Shown here: in pieces, positions 36,452 through 45,004 of the stretch
Position numbering within the stretch: position 1 is the first letter of the stretch
How the letters are laid out: each line of letters starts with the position of its first letter
Origin: Caballeronia glebae
GTDB taxonomy: Bacteria > Pseudomonadota > Gammaproteobacteria > Burkholderiales > Burkholderiaceae
NCBI RefSeq assembly: GCF_001545035.1
Contig: NZ_FCOJ02000002.1
Location: forward strand, 186,001 to 250,000
DNA: 64,000 nucleotides
Reading direction: 5' to 3'
Translations under genes and position numbers: made by a program
Notes under the pieces: model-generated
Databases searched by the model: none
The model's input: the letters and a program-made list of their open reading frames with translations, nothing else
Told to the model about the DNA's origin: nothing

Positions 36452-37348
36452 ATGACGATGTCCACGCTATACGAATCCACGATCAAATCGTTGCCGCTGC
36501 TCGGCCGCGGCAAGGTCCGCGACAACTACGCCGTCGATGACGACAAGCTCCTGATCGTGACCACCGACCGGCTTTCCGCATTCGACGTCGTCATGGGCGA
36601 GCCGATTCCGAACAAGGGCCGCGTGCTGAACACGATGGCCGATTTCTGGTTCGAGAAGCTCGGCCATATCGTGCCGAATCACAACACGGGCATCGATCCG
36701 GCGACGGTTGTCGCCGCCGGCGAAGCCGAACAGGTGAAAGATCGCGCGGTCGTCGTGAAGCGGCTGGAACCGATTCTCGTCGAGGCCGTGGTGCGCGGCT
36801 ATCTCGCGGGCAGCGGCTGGAAGGACTATCAGGCGACGGGTGCGGTGTGCGGCGTCGAATTGCCTCCGGGCCTGCAGAATGCGCAGAAGCTGCCCGAGCC
36901 GATTTTCACGCCGGCGGCCAAGGCCGAAATGGGCCATCACGACGAAAACATCACCTACGATGAGATGGAGCGGCGCATCGGCACCGAGCTTTCCGCGACG
37001 ATCAAGCGCATTTCCATCCAGTTGTACGAGGAAGCGGCGGAGTACGCGGCGACGCGCGGCATCATCATCGCGGATACGAAGTTCGAGTTCGGTCTGGACA
37101 ACAAGGGCGATCTCTACCTGATGGACGAAGTGCTGACCGCCGATTCGTCGCGCTTCTGGCCCGCCGATGGCTATCAGGTCGGCACGAATCCGCCGTCCTT
37201 CGACAAGCAGTTCGTGCGCGACTGGCTCGAAACGCAGCCGTGGAAGAAGGAACCGCCCGCGCCGAAGCTGCCCGATGACGTGATCGCGAAGACCTCGGAG
37301 AAATATCAGGAAGCGTTGCAGCGTCTCACTGGCAAGACGCTTTCGTAA
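36452..37348 (+). CDS. purC: SAICAR synthetase
   Basis: 298 residues. Joins CAIR and aspartate with ATP use in purine synthesis. [60 protein letters not shown] and [20 protein letters not shown] are PurC signatures. This length is the longer PurC class found in yeast and many betaproteobacteria. Two possible ATGs, 36452 and 36458. First gene of purC-purE-purK. Confidence 0.97.
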   Translation: MTMSTLYESTIKSLPLLGRGKVRDNYAVDDDKLLIVTTDRLSAFDVVMGEPIPNKGRVLNTMADFWFEKLGHIVPNHNTGIDPATVVAAGEAEQVKDRAVVVKRLEPILVEAVVRGYLAGSGWKDYQATGAVCGVELPPGLQNAQKLPEPIFTPAAKAEMGHHDENITYDEMERRIGTELSATIKRISIQLYEEAAEYAATRGIIIADTKFEFGLDNKGDLYLMDEVLTADSSRFWPADGYQVGTNPPSFDKQFVRDWLETQPWKKEPPAPKLPDDVIAKTSEKYQEALQRLTGKTLS

Positions 37349-37402
37349 TCGTCGGATGAAGCGCCGCTCGTGAAGCGGCGCGCGCAATTCAAGGGAAATG
37401 GA

Positions 37403-37924
37403 ATGAGCGAAGTACAGACCGCGGCGCATACGCACGAAGCGCCGCTCGTCGGCGTGTTGATGGGCTCCAGCTCCGACTGGGAAGTGATGAAGCATGCCGT
37501 CGCGATGCTTCAGGAATTCGGCGTGCCTTACGAGGCGAAGGTCGTTTCGGCGCATCGCATGCCGGACGAAATGTTCGCCTACGCCGAGAGCGCGCGGGCG
37601 CGCGGCGTGCGGGCGATCATCGCGGGCGCGGGTGGCGCGGCGCATCTGCCCGGCATGCTCGCCGCGAAAACCACGCTGCCGGTGCTCGGCGTGCCGGTGG
37701 CGAGCAAGTATCTGAAGGGCGTCGATTCGCTGCATTCGATCGTGCAGATGCCCAAGGGCGTGCCGGTCGCGACGTTCGCCATCGGCGAGGCGGGCGCGGC
37801 GAACGCGGCGCTGTTCGCGGTATCGATGCTGAGCGTCGCCGATGCGAAGTTCGCCGACGCGCTCGCCGCTTTTCGCGTGAAGCAGAATCAGGCGGCGCGG
37901 GACATGGCGCTGCCGCCGCTTTGA
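37403..37924 (+). CDS. purE: N5-carboxyaminoimidazole ribonucleotide mutase
   Basis: 173 residues, class I PurE. Rearranges N5-CAIR to [44 protein letters not shown] with the catalytic His in [24 protein letters not shown] and [20 protein letters not shown] are family hallmarks. ATG 37403 follows AAGGGAAATG. Lies between purC and purK, with which it works in consecutive steps. Confidence 0.97.
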   Translation: MSEVQTAAHTHEAPLVGVLMGSSSDWEVMKHAVAMLQEFGVPYEAKVVSAHRMPDEMFAYAESARARGVRAIIAGAGGAAHLPGMLAAKTTLPVLGVPVASKYLKGVDSLHSIVQMPKGVPVATFAIGEAGAANAALFAVSMLSVADAKFADALAAFRVKQNQAARDMALPPL

Positions 37925-38022
37925 TCCCGCTTGATTCCGCTTGATCACGCTTGGTCCTGTCTGGCGCGCCGGGTACGGCGCGCGCCGCTCACAGTTTGCA
38001 ACGTAGCCCACGTTCAGCCACG

Positions 38023-39210
38023 ATGAACCCACAAAACTCCCCGATGTCTCCCATTCTGCCGGGCGCCTGGCTCGGCATGGTCGGCGGCGGCCAGCTCGGC
38101 CGCATGTTCTGCTTCGCCGCGCAATCGATGGGCTATCGCGTCGCCGTCCTCGATCCGGACGAGACGAGCCCCGCGGGCGCCGTCGCGGATCGCCACATCC
38201 GCGCCGCATATGACGACCGCGCCGCGCTCATCGAGCTCGGCCGCCTGTGCGCGGCGGTATCGACGGAATTCGAGAACGTGCCTTCCGCGAGTCTCGAATT
38301 CCTCGCGTCGTGCACCTTCGTGAGTCCGGGGGCGAGCTGCGTGGCGATCGCGCAGGATCGCGTCGCGGAGAAGCGCTTCATTGCGGAATCGGGCGTGCCG
38401 GTTGCGCCGCATGTCGTGATCGAATCGGCGGAGGCGCTCGCCGCGTTGCCCGACGAGAAGATCGCGGCCGTGCTGCCGGGCATTCTCAAGACCGCGCGTC
38501 TCGGCTACGACGGCAAGGGGCAGGTCAGCGTGCGCAACGTCGCGGAAGTGCGCAACGCGCATGCGTCGCTGTCGGGCGTGCCGTGCGTGCTGGAAAAGCG
38601 CATGCCGCTGAAGTACGAGGTGTCCGTGCTGATCGCGCGCGGCGGCGACGGCAAGTCGGCCGTGTTCCCGCTCGCGCAGAACGTGCACGTGAACGGCATT
38701 CTCGCGAAGACGGTCGTGCCCGCGCCCGATGCCTCCGCTGCCCTCGTCGCGCAGGCGCAGGACGCCGCGCTCACGATTGCCGCGAAGCTCGGTTATGTCG
38801 GCGTGCTGTGCGTCGAATTCTTCGTGCTGGAAGATGGCTCGCTCATCGCCAACGAAATGGCGCCGCGCCCGCACAATTCCGGCCACTACACCGTCGATGC
38901 CTGCGCCACCAGTCAATTCGAGCAGCAAGTGCGCGCGATGACCGGCATGCCGCTCGGCGACACGCGCCAGCATTCGCCGGCCGCGATGCTGAATCTGCTC
39001 GGCGATATCTGGTTCGACGGCGCCAAGGCGCGTGCGCCCGCGTGGGCGGAAGTCGCCGCGATGCCGGCGGCGCGCCTGCATCTGTATGGCAAGGAAGAGG
39101 CGCGACGCGGCCGCAAGATGGGCCACATCAATTTCACGGCGGCGACGCTCGAAGAAGCGCGCACGGCAGCGCGCGACTGCGCGCGTATGCTGCACATCTC
39201 GCTCGATTGA
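38023..39210 (+). CDS. purK: N5-carboxyaminoimidazole ribonucleotide synthase
   Basis: 395 residues, ATP-grasp enzyme carboxylating AIR with bicarbonate to N5-CAIR for Pur[21 protein letters not shown] is the N-terminal signature, with ATP-grasp segments [37 protein letters not shown] and [20 protein letters not shown] ending [13 protein letters not shown] 38023 gives [14 protein letters not shown] 38044 would start at the next Met. The open frame upstream is not family-like. Confidence 0.96.
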   Translation: MNPQNSPMSPILPGAWLGMVGGGQLGRMFCFAAQSMGYRVAVLDPDETSPAGAVADRHIRAAYDDRAALIELGRLCAAVSTEFENVPSASLEFLASCTFVSPGASCVAIAQDRVAEKRFIAESGVPVAPHVVIESAEALAALPDEKIAAVLPGILKTARLGYDGKGQVSVRNVAEVRNAHASLSGVPCVLEKRMPLKYEVSVLIARGGDGKSAVFPLAQNVHVNGILAKTVVPAPDASAALVAQAQDAALTIAAKLGYVGVLCVEFFVLEDGSLIANEMAPRPHNSGHYTVDACATSQFEQQVRAMTGMPLGDTRQHSPAAMLNLLGDIWFDGAKARAPAWAEVAAMPAARLHLYGKEEARRGRKMGHINFTAATLEEARTAARDCARMLHISLD

Positions 39211-39230
39211 GCTCTTTCGTAGTAGAAGCA

Positions 39231-40262
39231 ATGACCCTCATTTATCCGAGCGCGGCGCAGATCGACGAAGCCGCCGCCTTGCTCGACTCCGGCGAGCTCG
39301 TCGCGTTTCCGACCGAGACGGTGTACGGGCTCGGCGGCGACGCCGAGAATCCCGACGCCATCGCGCGAATCTATGCCGCGAAAGGGCGGCCGGCCAATCA
39401 TCCGGTGATCGTGCATCTCGCGCCCGAGGCCGATCCCGGCTATTGGGTGCGCGAACTGCCCGCCGATGCGCAAAAGCTCATCGATGCCTTCTGGCCCGGG
39501 CCTTTGACGCTGATTCTCAAGCGCGCCGCGCATATTCCGGCGGCGGTCAGCGGCGGACAGGATTCTGTCGGCGTGCGGTGCCCGTCGCATCCGGTGGCGC
39601 AACAATTGTTGTCGGCGTTTCATCGGCGTCGTCTGGGAACGGACAGGCAGGGTGGCGTCGCGGGGCCGTCCGCGAATCGTTTCGGCCATGTCAGTCCGAC
39701 GACCGCGCAGCACGTGCGCGACGAGTTCGGCGATGCCGTGCATGTGCTCGATGGCGGCGCGGCGGATGTCGGCATCGAATCGACGATTCTGGATTTGTCG
39801 CGCGGATTCCCGGCGTTGTTGCGGCCGGGGCACGTGAGTCCGCAGCAGATCGCGGATGTCATCGGGATCGCGCCGAAGTTGCCGGATGGGTCGGATGCGA
39901 CCGCGCCGCGCGCATCGGGGACGTTGAAAGCGCATTACGCGCCGCGAACGCCGTTGGCGTTGCTGCCGTTTGCGTCGATCGCGCCGCTGCTTTCGGCTCG
40001 GGATCGGGCGAGCGGGAAGAAGATCGCGCTGGTTGCGCGTGCGTCGAGCGCGGGAGAATGGGCGCATGCGGCGAACGTGCATTTTGTGGCTGCGCCGGAA
40101 GATCCGCAGGGTTACGCGCGCGATCTTTACGGGCTGCTGCGGGCGCTCGATCGGGCGGATGTCGAGCGGATTCTGATCGAGAAGCTGCCGGAGACGGTCG
40201 AGTGGATTGCTGTTAACGACAGACTTGGGAGGGCGGCGGCGGCGTTCGAGGCGCAGGAGTGA
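39231..40262 (+). CDS. Threonylcarbamoyl-AMP synthase (Sua5/YwlC type)
   Basis: A 343-residue Sua5-type enzyme that makes threonylcarbamoyl-AMP for the t6A37 modification of ANN-decoding tRNAs. The YrdC domain (about 1-210) has the KxR-type and ATP-site segments: GELVAFPTETVYGLGGDAEN, YAAKGRPANHPVIVHL, WPGPLTLILKRA and GVRCPSHPVAQQLLSAFHRR, then GPSANRFGHVSPTTAQHV. The C-terminal Sua5 domain after a linker (SGTLKAHYAPRTPLALLPF) follows. The segment RRRLGTDRQGGVAGPSANRF is longer and more basic than usual at the strand before the GPSANRFG motif. It starts 20 bases after purK. The CRISPR leader begins directly after its stop codon. Confidence 0.93.
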   Translation: MTLIYPSAAQIDEAAALLDSGELVAFPTETVYGLGGDAENPDAIARIYAAKGRPANHPVIVHLAPEADPGYWVRELPADAQKLIDAFWPGPLTLILKRAAHIPAAVSGGQDSVGVRCPSHPVAQQLLSAFHRRRLGTDRQGGVAGPSANRFGHVSPTTAQHVRDEFGDAVHVLDGGAADVGIESTILDLSRGFPALLRPGHVSPQQIADVIGIAPKLPDGSDATAPRASGTLKAHYAPRTPLALLPFASIAPLLSARDRASGKKIALVARASSAGEWAHAANVHFVAAPEDPQGYARDLYGLLRALDRADVERILIEKLPETVEWIAVNDRLGRAAAAFEAQE

Positions 40263-40338
40263 GGGTGGGGGTTGGGTCGGATTTTATGAAGATGTGTTGT
40301 GGGGATTTTGCTTTTAGATCAGTGGGTTATGATCTAGG
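40263..40338 (+). promoter_or_regulatory. CRISPR leader
   Basis: 76 bases between the sua5 stop and the first repeat, AT- and G-rich compared with the coding background. Just before the first repeat it reads GTGGGTTATGATCTAGG, which resembles the GGTTATG...TAGA end of the E. coli type I-E leader. Degenerate repeats are at the opposite end of the array, also placing the leader here. It is short for a I-E leader, so the promoter and the IHF-site equivalent may extend into the 3' end of the sua5 gene. Confidence 0.65.
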
Positions 40339-41037
40339 GTTTCCTCCGCGTGCGCGGAGATAGACCCACGCTCGGGGCGTCGGATTTCGTAGTCGATGAG
40401 TTTCCTCCGCGTGCGCGGAGATAGACCCGAGTCTTCCCGGCGTTGGAAACGTCATTCGCAGTTTCCTCCGCGTGCGCGGAGATAGACCTCTTTTTTCCGG
40501 TCCGTTTTCAGGCCCCGCTTGGTTTCCTCCGCGTGCGCGGAGATAGACCGCAGTCGCGGACTGGCCAGCTCAATACGACCCGGTTTCCTCCGCGTGCGCG
40601 GAGATAGACCTTGATACGCCGTGCCGTGTGACGGTGTCGCGATGTTTCCTCCGCGTGCGCGGAGATAGACCCGCCTCATCAGGTCGGCAATATAGGGGCC
40701 CGTCGTTTCCTCCGCGTGCGCGGAGATAGACCCTTTTATCTTGCCGCTGAAGCGCTTCTGCGCGAGTTTCCTCCGCGTGCGCGGAGATAGACCTTTCATG
40801 TATCGCGGCTCGGTTTCGGGTCAGTGGTTTCCTCCGCGTGCGCGGAGATAGACCCGGGGTGTATCTAATGGCTGCGTGCTTGCGGCAGTTTCCTCCGCGT
40901 GCGCGGAGATAGACCGTAGTCGATGGATTGCAAGAACTGCGTGACGCCGTTTCCTCCGCTTGCGCGGAGATAGCCCCTTGTTGGTCGCGCCCGCAACCGA
41001 CAGACGCGAGTTTCCTCCGCCCCTCCGAAGACCAACC
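40339..41037 (+). CRISPR. CRISPR array, type I-E-like repeats, no cas genes in the window
   Basis: Ten identical 28-base repeats GTTTCCTCCGCG...GAGATAGACC (the middle is TGCGCG) start at 40339, 40400, 40461, 40522, 40583, 40644, 40705, 40766, 40827 and 40888. The 11th, at 40949, has two changes (CGCTTGCG and AGATAGCCC) and the 12th, at 41010, keeps only GTTTCCTCCGC. The step is exactly 61 bases throughout, that is a 29-base repeat with a variable last base and 32-base spacers, the I-E geometry. The internal palindrome CTCCGCG / CGCGGAG gives the crRNA hairpin. The repeat aligns with E. coli GAGTTCCCCGCG...GGGATAAACCG. Eleven spacers, all different by eye. Decay at the right end places the leader on the left and transcription on the plus strand. 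Confidence 0.95.
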
Positions 41038-41041
41038 CACC

Positions 41042-41082
41042 AAAACAAAAACCGCCCGGCGATACCTCAACCGAGCGGCTTT
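41042..41082 (-). terminator. Terminator of the GDSL lipoprotein gene
   Basis: Read on the minus strand: AAAGCCGC-T-CGG, 11-base loop, CCG-G-GCGG, then TTTTTGTTTTG. It lies 20 bases after the stop of the GDSL gene and directly abuts the last CRISPR remnant. Confidence 0.75.
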
Positions 41083-41103
41083 CCCATCCCTAAACCGAAT
41101 CCC

Positions 41104-42213
41104 TTACTTCCCCAACCCCGACTTAGCAACCACTTGCTCCGCCGCCTGCGCGTAGAGCGCGCCGAGATGCGTCGTCGGATGGACGGTGTCCGCGTACATA
41201 TACGTCTGATCCGCGCCCGCGACGGTCAACGTCTCCGGCGAGCAGAACAGCGAAGTCGCGAAAGCCTGCGGATTCGGCTCGCCGAACTTCTTCGCCGCCG
41301 CCGCCATCGCCTGCAGATTACAAGCCGTCCCGGTGTTCGACACCGTGAAGCCGAACTGCGCGAAATTCGCGGTGACATTGGCGAGCACCGGCACGATGTC
41401 GAGATAGATCACTTTCGACATCAGCCCCGTTTGCGTCAACGCCGCCGCGAGAGCCTGATTGAAGCCGAGCGATGCCTGCGTGAGCAACGCGCGCTGCGCC
41501 GCCGAAACCATCAAGCCTTGCGGCGTCGCGCCGATGTCCGGCACGTTCGACACCAGCACGTGCGTCGCACCGCTCTGCACGATCTTGCCGATCACGCCCG
41601 CGAGATCGATCGCCGCCTTGCCGATCGCCGCACTCGCCTGAGCAGGCGTGATCGCGCCGGCCACGGCCAGCTGGAAGTTATAGAGGATATCGTTGCCGCC
41701 GCCATTGACGATCACGAGCTGACCCGCATTGAAGCTGCCATGCGCGGTGAGATAGTTCTGCAACTGCTGCACGACCGGCACAGTGAGCGCGCCCGTGTAA
41801 TTCGCCGGATCGCTCGACACGTGATTGATGCCGATCGGATTCGTCACCAGCGCGCCGCCTTGTGCGTATCCCAGACCCGATTGCGTCTGCGGCGCAACGC
41901 CGAACCCGCCCGTCATCGCGGGCGTGAGCGTATCGCCGTAATACTGCGCGACGTTCTGCACCCAGATCTGACCCGGATTCGTCGTGAACCGTCCGCCGCC
42001 GAAGTTCGCGGCCGCAACCGGCGTATACGTGCCGACATCGGAAAGGCTGTCGCCGAACGACACGACTTGCAGCTTCACGCCGCCCGCGGGCGTGGAATTG
42101 TTGTTGTCGTCGCCGCCGCCGCCGCACGCGGCGATCAGGGCAAAGGCCGCGCTGGCCGTCGCGACTTGGACAAAGCGCACCAGTGCGGCGCGCGTCGAGC
42201 GTTGCGTCTTCAT
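41104..42213 (-). CDS. SGNH/GDSL-family esterase lipoprotein
   Basis: A 369-residue secreted esterase/lipase. A lipoprotein signal ends in LIAACGGGGDDNNN. GDSL block I is VVSFGDSLSDVGTYTPVAAA with the nucleophile Ser in GDSL, block III IVNGGGNDILYNFQ with Gly and Asn of the oxyanion hole, block V YADTVHPTTHLGALYAQ with the catalytic Asp-x2-His. Typical of Burkholderia outer-membrane or secreted esterases but without an autotransporter barrel. It converges on the CRISPR array; its transcription stops at the terminator at 41042-41082. Confidence 0.9.
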   Translation of the reverse strand: MKTQRSTRAALVRFVQVATASAAFALIAACGGGGDDNNNSTPAGGVKLQVVSFGDSLSDVGTYTPVAAANFGGGRFTTNPGQIWVQNVAQYYGDTLTPAMTGGFGVAPQTQSGLGYAQGGALVTNPIGINHVSSDPANYTGALTVPVVQQLQNYLTAHGSFNAGQLVIVNGGGNDILYNFQLAVAGAITPAQASAAIGKAAIDLAGVIGKIVQSGATHVLVSNVPDIGATPQGLMVSAAQRALLTQASLGFNQALAAALTQTGLMSKVIYLDIVPVLANVTANFAQFGFTVSNTGTACNLQAMAAAAKKFGEPNPQAFATSLFCSPETLTVAGADQTYMYADTVHPTTHLGALYAQAAEQVVAKSGLGK

Positions 42214-42458
42214 GGACCTCGTCTCCCTTCTTACGTGTTTTCTAGTTTGATTACGGCGTCCGACCGTGATGCGGTCTTATGCCGCGTAGTTGCGAGTTTA
42301 AGCGATGCCGCGCGTCCATCCTTACGCGCGAAGCTTCCGGCCGAGCGCCGTGCCCGACAGCGTACACGCGCCGCGTGTCTTTCCGAACGCGACTTCGTAG
42401 AAGAAATCTTCGGTCGCCGCGGGCTTCCATGCCCGTCAGCGCCGCGTCCAGCGCATGT

Positions 42459-44057
42459 TCAGTCCGCCGCGCCCGGACGGCGCGCGCCTTCGTACACCCA
42501 TTCGAGCAACGCATCGTGCGCGGCGCGCGCGGCCTCGGCGCGCGGATCGTTGATGAAGCTCACGACGACATAGCTCTCGCCGTTCGCCGCGCCGACGTAG
42601 CCCGCGATCGCGCGCACATCGCGCAGCGTGCCGGTCTTGATGTGCGCGTTGCCGAGCGCGCCCGCGTTGGTGAGACGGTTGCGCATCGTGCCGTCGACGC
42701 CCGCGATCGGCAGCGATTCGACGAACACCTGCGCGACCGGACTCGCGTTCGCGGCCATCAGCAGATCGGCGAGCGAGGACGCGCTAATGTGCTCGTCGCG
42801 CGAAAGGCCCGAGCCGTTGTCGAGCACGAGACCGTTCATCGGCAGGGCGCTGCGTTTCAGGAACGCCTGGATCGCCGCGGCCGATTTCGCCGTCGTCGCG
42901 GGCGGCTTCAGTTGCGCCGCGCCGATCGTGAGGAAGAGGTTGCGCGCCATCACGTTATTGCTGAACTTGTTGATGTCGCGAACGACATCCGACAGCACCG
43001 GGCTGCGATGCGTGCCCACGAGCCGCGCGTTCGAGGGCGTCGGGCCTTCGCGCGTCGTGCCCTCGAACGTGCCGCCCGCCTGCTTCCAGAGCGCGAGGAA
43101 GCCGCCCGCGAAGAAGGTCGAATGATCGAGCGCCGCGACGTTGATCGTGCGCGAGCCGCAACGCAACGGATAGTCGCCGACGAACGACGCCTGCACGAAG
43201 CCGCCTTGCGTCTGCGCGACACTCGGCGAGGCCGCCGAAAGCGAGCCGACGCACGCGCCGCGCGTGACGTGCAGTTCGTTGTCGATCTGCAGTTGCGCGA
43301 GTTGCGGCAGCACGTCGATGGACACTTGCCCGTCCGCGTTCGGCGTCAGCGTGAAGGACAACGATTTGAACGCGTAGAGCAGCGGATCGGGGCCGACGTT
43401 ATAGGGCGCGCTGTCGTCGTTGTCGAAGGCGGGCAGATCGCGCGTGGAAGCGTCGAAGTAACGCTTGTCGAGCACGAGCGCGCCGTCGATGCCCGTGATG
43501 CCGTTCTTGCGAATCTGATCGACGAGATCGATCAGCTCTTCCGGCACGAGCTTCGGATCGCCCGTGCCCTGAATGTACAGATTGCCGTGCAGGACGCCTT
43601 GCGCATCGATCTGGCCTTCGGCATACGCCGTCGTCTTCCAGCGATAGTCCGGGCCGAGCATCGAGAGGCCGGAAAAGGTGGTGACGAGCTTCATCGTCGA
43701 AGCGGGCAGCATCGGCTCGTTCGCGTTGACCGAGACGAGCGGCACCGGCGCGCCGACGCGCTGCACGACCACACTCATCGACGAAAGCGGCACGTGGGCG
43801 CGCGCGAGCGCGGTCATCACCGATGCGGGCAGCGGGCCGGCCGGCACGCTCGCCTGGGCGGCGCGCTCGGCCTTCGCGCGCTTCGACTTGGCTCCGCCGA
43901 TGGCCGCGCGCTGCGGCGCGTGCCCTTGCGAATCGGCCTTCGAGCCGCCGCCGCGCGCATTGGCATCGGGCATATGGCCGAGCGCCGCGCAGGCGAGCGC
44001 TGCGGCGAGCGCGAAGGAAGAAAGTCGGCGGGACACGGAACGGAAAGCGAGCGGCAT
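42459..44057 (-). CDS. dacB: D-alanyl-D-alanine carboxypeptidase/endopeptidase (PBP4-type)
   Basis: A 532-residue class C low-molecular-weight PBP that trims peptidoglycan. The signal peptide is followed by a basic Lys/Ala-rich stretch (about 35-68), then the S-x-x-K motif PASTMKLV (Ser120, Lys123), the S-x-N-like DNGSGLSRDEHISASSLADL and the K-T-G motif HIKTGTLRDVRAIAGYVG. The domain insertion between S-x-x-K and the second motif is typical of PBP4/DacB. Divergent from the response regulator gene. Confidence 0.93.
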   Translation of the reverse strand: MPLAFRSVSRRLSSFALAAALACAALGHMPDANARGGGSKADSQGHAPQRAAIGGAKSKRAKAERAAQASVPAGPLPASVMTALARAHVPLSSMSVVVQRVGAPVPLVSVNANEPMLPASTMKLVTTFSGLSMLGPDYRWKTTAYAEGQIDAQGVLHGNLYIQGTGDPKLVPEELIDLVDQIRKNGITGIDGALVLDKRYFDASTRDLPAFDNDDSAPYNVGPDPLLYAFKSLSFTLTPNADGQVSIDVLPQLAQLQIDNELHVTRGACVGSLSAASPSVAQTQGGFVQASFVGDYPLRCGSRTINVAALDHSTFFAGGFLALWKQAGGTFEGTTREGPTPSNARLVGTHRSPVLSDVVRDINKFSNNVMARNLFLTIGAAQLKPPATTAKSAAAIQAFLKRSALPMNGLVLDNGSGLSRDEHISASSLADLLMAANASPVAQVFVESLPIAGVDGTMRNRLTNAGALGNAHIKTGTLRDVRAIAGYVGAANGESYVVVSFINDPRAEAARAAHDALLEWVYEGARRPGAAD

Positions 44058-44249
44058 GGACGAAGCGTTGTGAGCGTTGTTTTTGGGCTGGATGGCGAGC
44101 GGCGGCGCGTGGCCGGGCGGAATTGCGCCGCGCGGAAAGCGGCTATTGTAGACAAGCTGGCTTGCGGAAACTGCACGGGTTAAAAATCCTCACGATTGCG
44201 CTTCGGGCGCGACACATCGTTGTCCTCCGAAAGCGGACGATCCGCGCCG

Positions 44250-44265
44250 TTAAGTCCCGTTTAAG
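44250..44265 (+). promoter_or_regulatory. Direct repeat TTAAG-N6-TTAAG before the response-regulator gene
   Basis: TTAAGTCCCGTTTAAG at 44250-44265, two TTAAG half-sites 11 bases apart, one helical turn, the geometry of OmpR/PhoB-family sites (for example PmrA/QseB). It sits about 80 bases before the regulator start. The same element recurs at 46362-46377 before degP. Confidence 0.65.
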
Positions 44266-44341
44266 CCTGTGGCGACGCTGCACGGCTACAATGGGCCGCG
44301 GCCCGAGGGCTGCTCCACGTCACTACCAACAAACATGTGCC

Positions 44342-45004
44342 ATGCGAATCCTGCTTGTCGAAGATGACCGGATGATCGCCGAAGGCGTGCGCAAAGCGCT
44401 GCGCGCGGACGGCTTCGCAGTCGACTGGGTGCAGGACGGCGAGGCGGCGCTCACGGCGGTCGCGGGCGAGCCGTACGATCTGATGCTGCTCGATCTCGGC
44501 CTGCCCAAGCGCGATGGTCTCGACGTGCTCAAGACCTTGCGCGCGCGCTCCAACTCGCTGCCGGTGCTGATCGTCACGGCGCGCGACGCTATCGCGGATC
44601 GCGTGAAAGGGCTCGACGCCGGCGCCGACGATTACCTCGTCAAGCCCTTCGATCTCGACGAACTCGGCGCGCGTATGCGTGCGCTCATCCGCCGTCACGC
44701 GGGGCGCGGCGAACCGCTCGTGCGGCACGGTGAGCTGACGCTCGATCCGGTCGGTCATCAGGTGACGCTCGCGGGCAATCCCGTCGCGCTTTCGGCGCGC
44801 GAGTTCGCGCTGCTCGAAGCACTCATGGCGCGGCCCGGCGCGGTGCTGTCGAAGAGCCAGCTCGAAGAGAAGATCTACGGCTGGGGCGAGGAAATCGGCA
44901 GCAATACGGTCGAGGTGTATATCCATTCGCTGAGAAAGAAGCTCGGCGCCGATCTCATCCGCAACGTGCGTGGCCTCGGCTACATGGTCGCGAAGGACGC
45001 CTGA
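44342..45004 (+). CDS. OmpR-family response regulator (QseB/PmrA-like)
   Basis: 220 residues. Receiver domain: LLVEDDRMIAEGVRKALRAD, phospho-acceptor Asp51 in LMLLDLGLPKRDGLDVLK, VLIVTARD, and Lys in YLVKPFDLDELGARMRALIR; winged helix with LSAREFALLEALMARPGAVL and NTVEVYIHSLRKKLGADLIR. ATG 44342 gives the standard MRILLVEDD start. It overlaps the kinase gene by 1 base (TGATG). In B. cenocepacia htrA/degP is encoded together with such a pair, matching this order. Confidence 0.94.
   Translation: MRILLVEDDRMIAEGVRKALRADGFAVDWVQDGEAALTAVAGEPYDLMLLDLGLPKRDGLDVLKTLRARSNSLPVLIVTARDAIADRVKGLDAGADDYLVKPFDLDELGARMRALIRRHAGRGEPLVRHGELTLDPVGHQVTLAGNPVALSAREFALLEALMARPGAVLSKSQLEEKIYGWGEEIGSNTVEVYIHSLRKKLGADLIRNVRGLGYMVAKDA

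Noticed and set aside
40339..41037. Self-targeting spacers
   Set aside because: By eye no spacer matched another part of this window; S1 and S10 share only a 10-base string, which is expected by chance. A whole-genome search was not possible.
40452..41070. Minus-strand open frames with repeating GLSPRTRRK / SISAHAEET / VYLRARGGN peptides
   Set aside because: They are the three reading frames of the CRISPR repeat translated across the array; the 61-base period cycles the frame. Not proteins.
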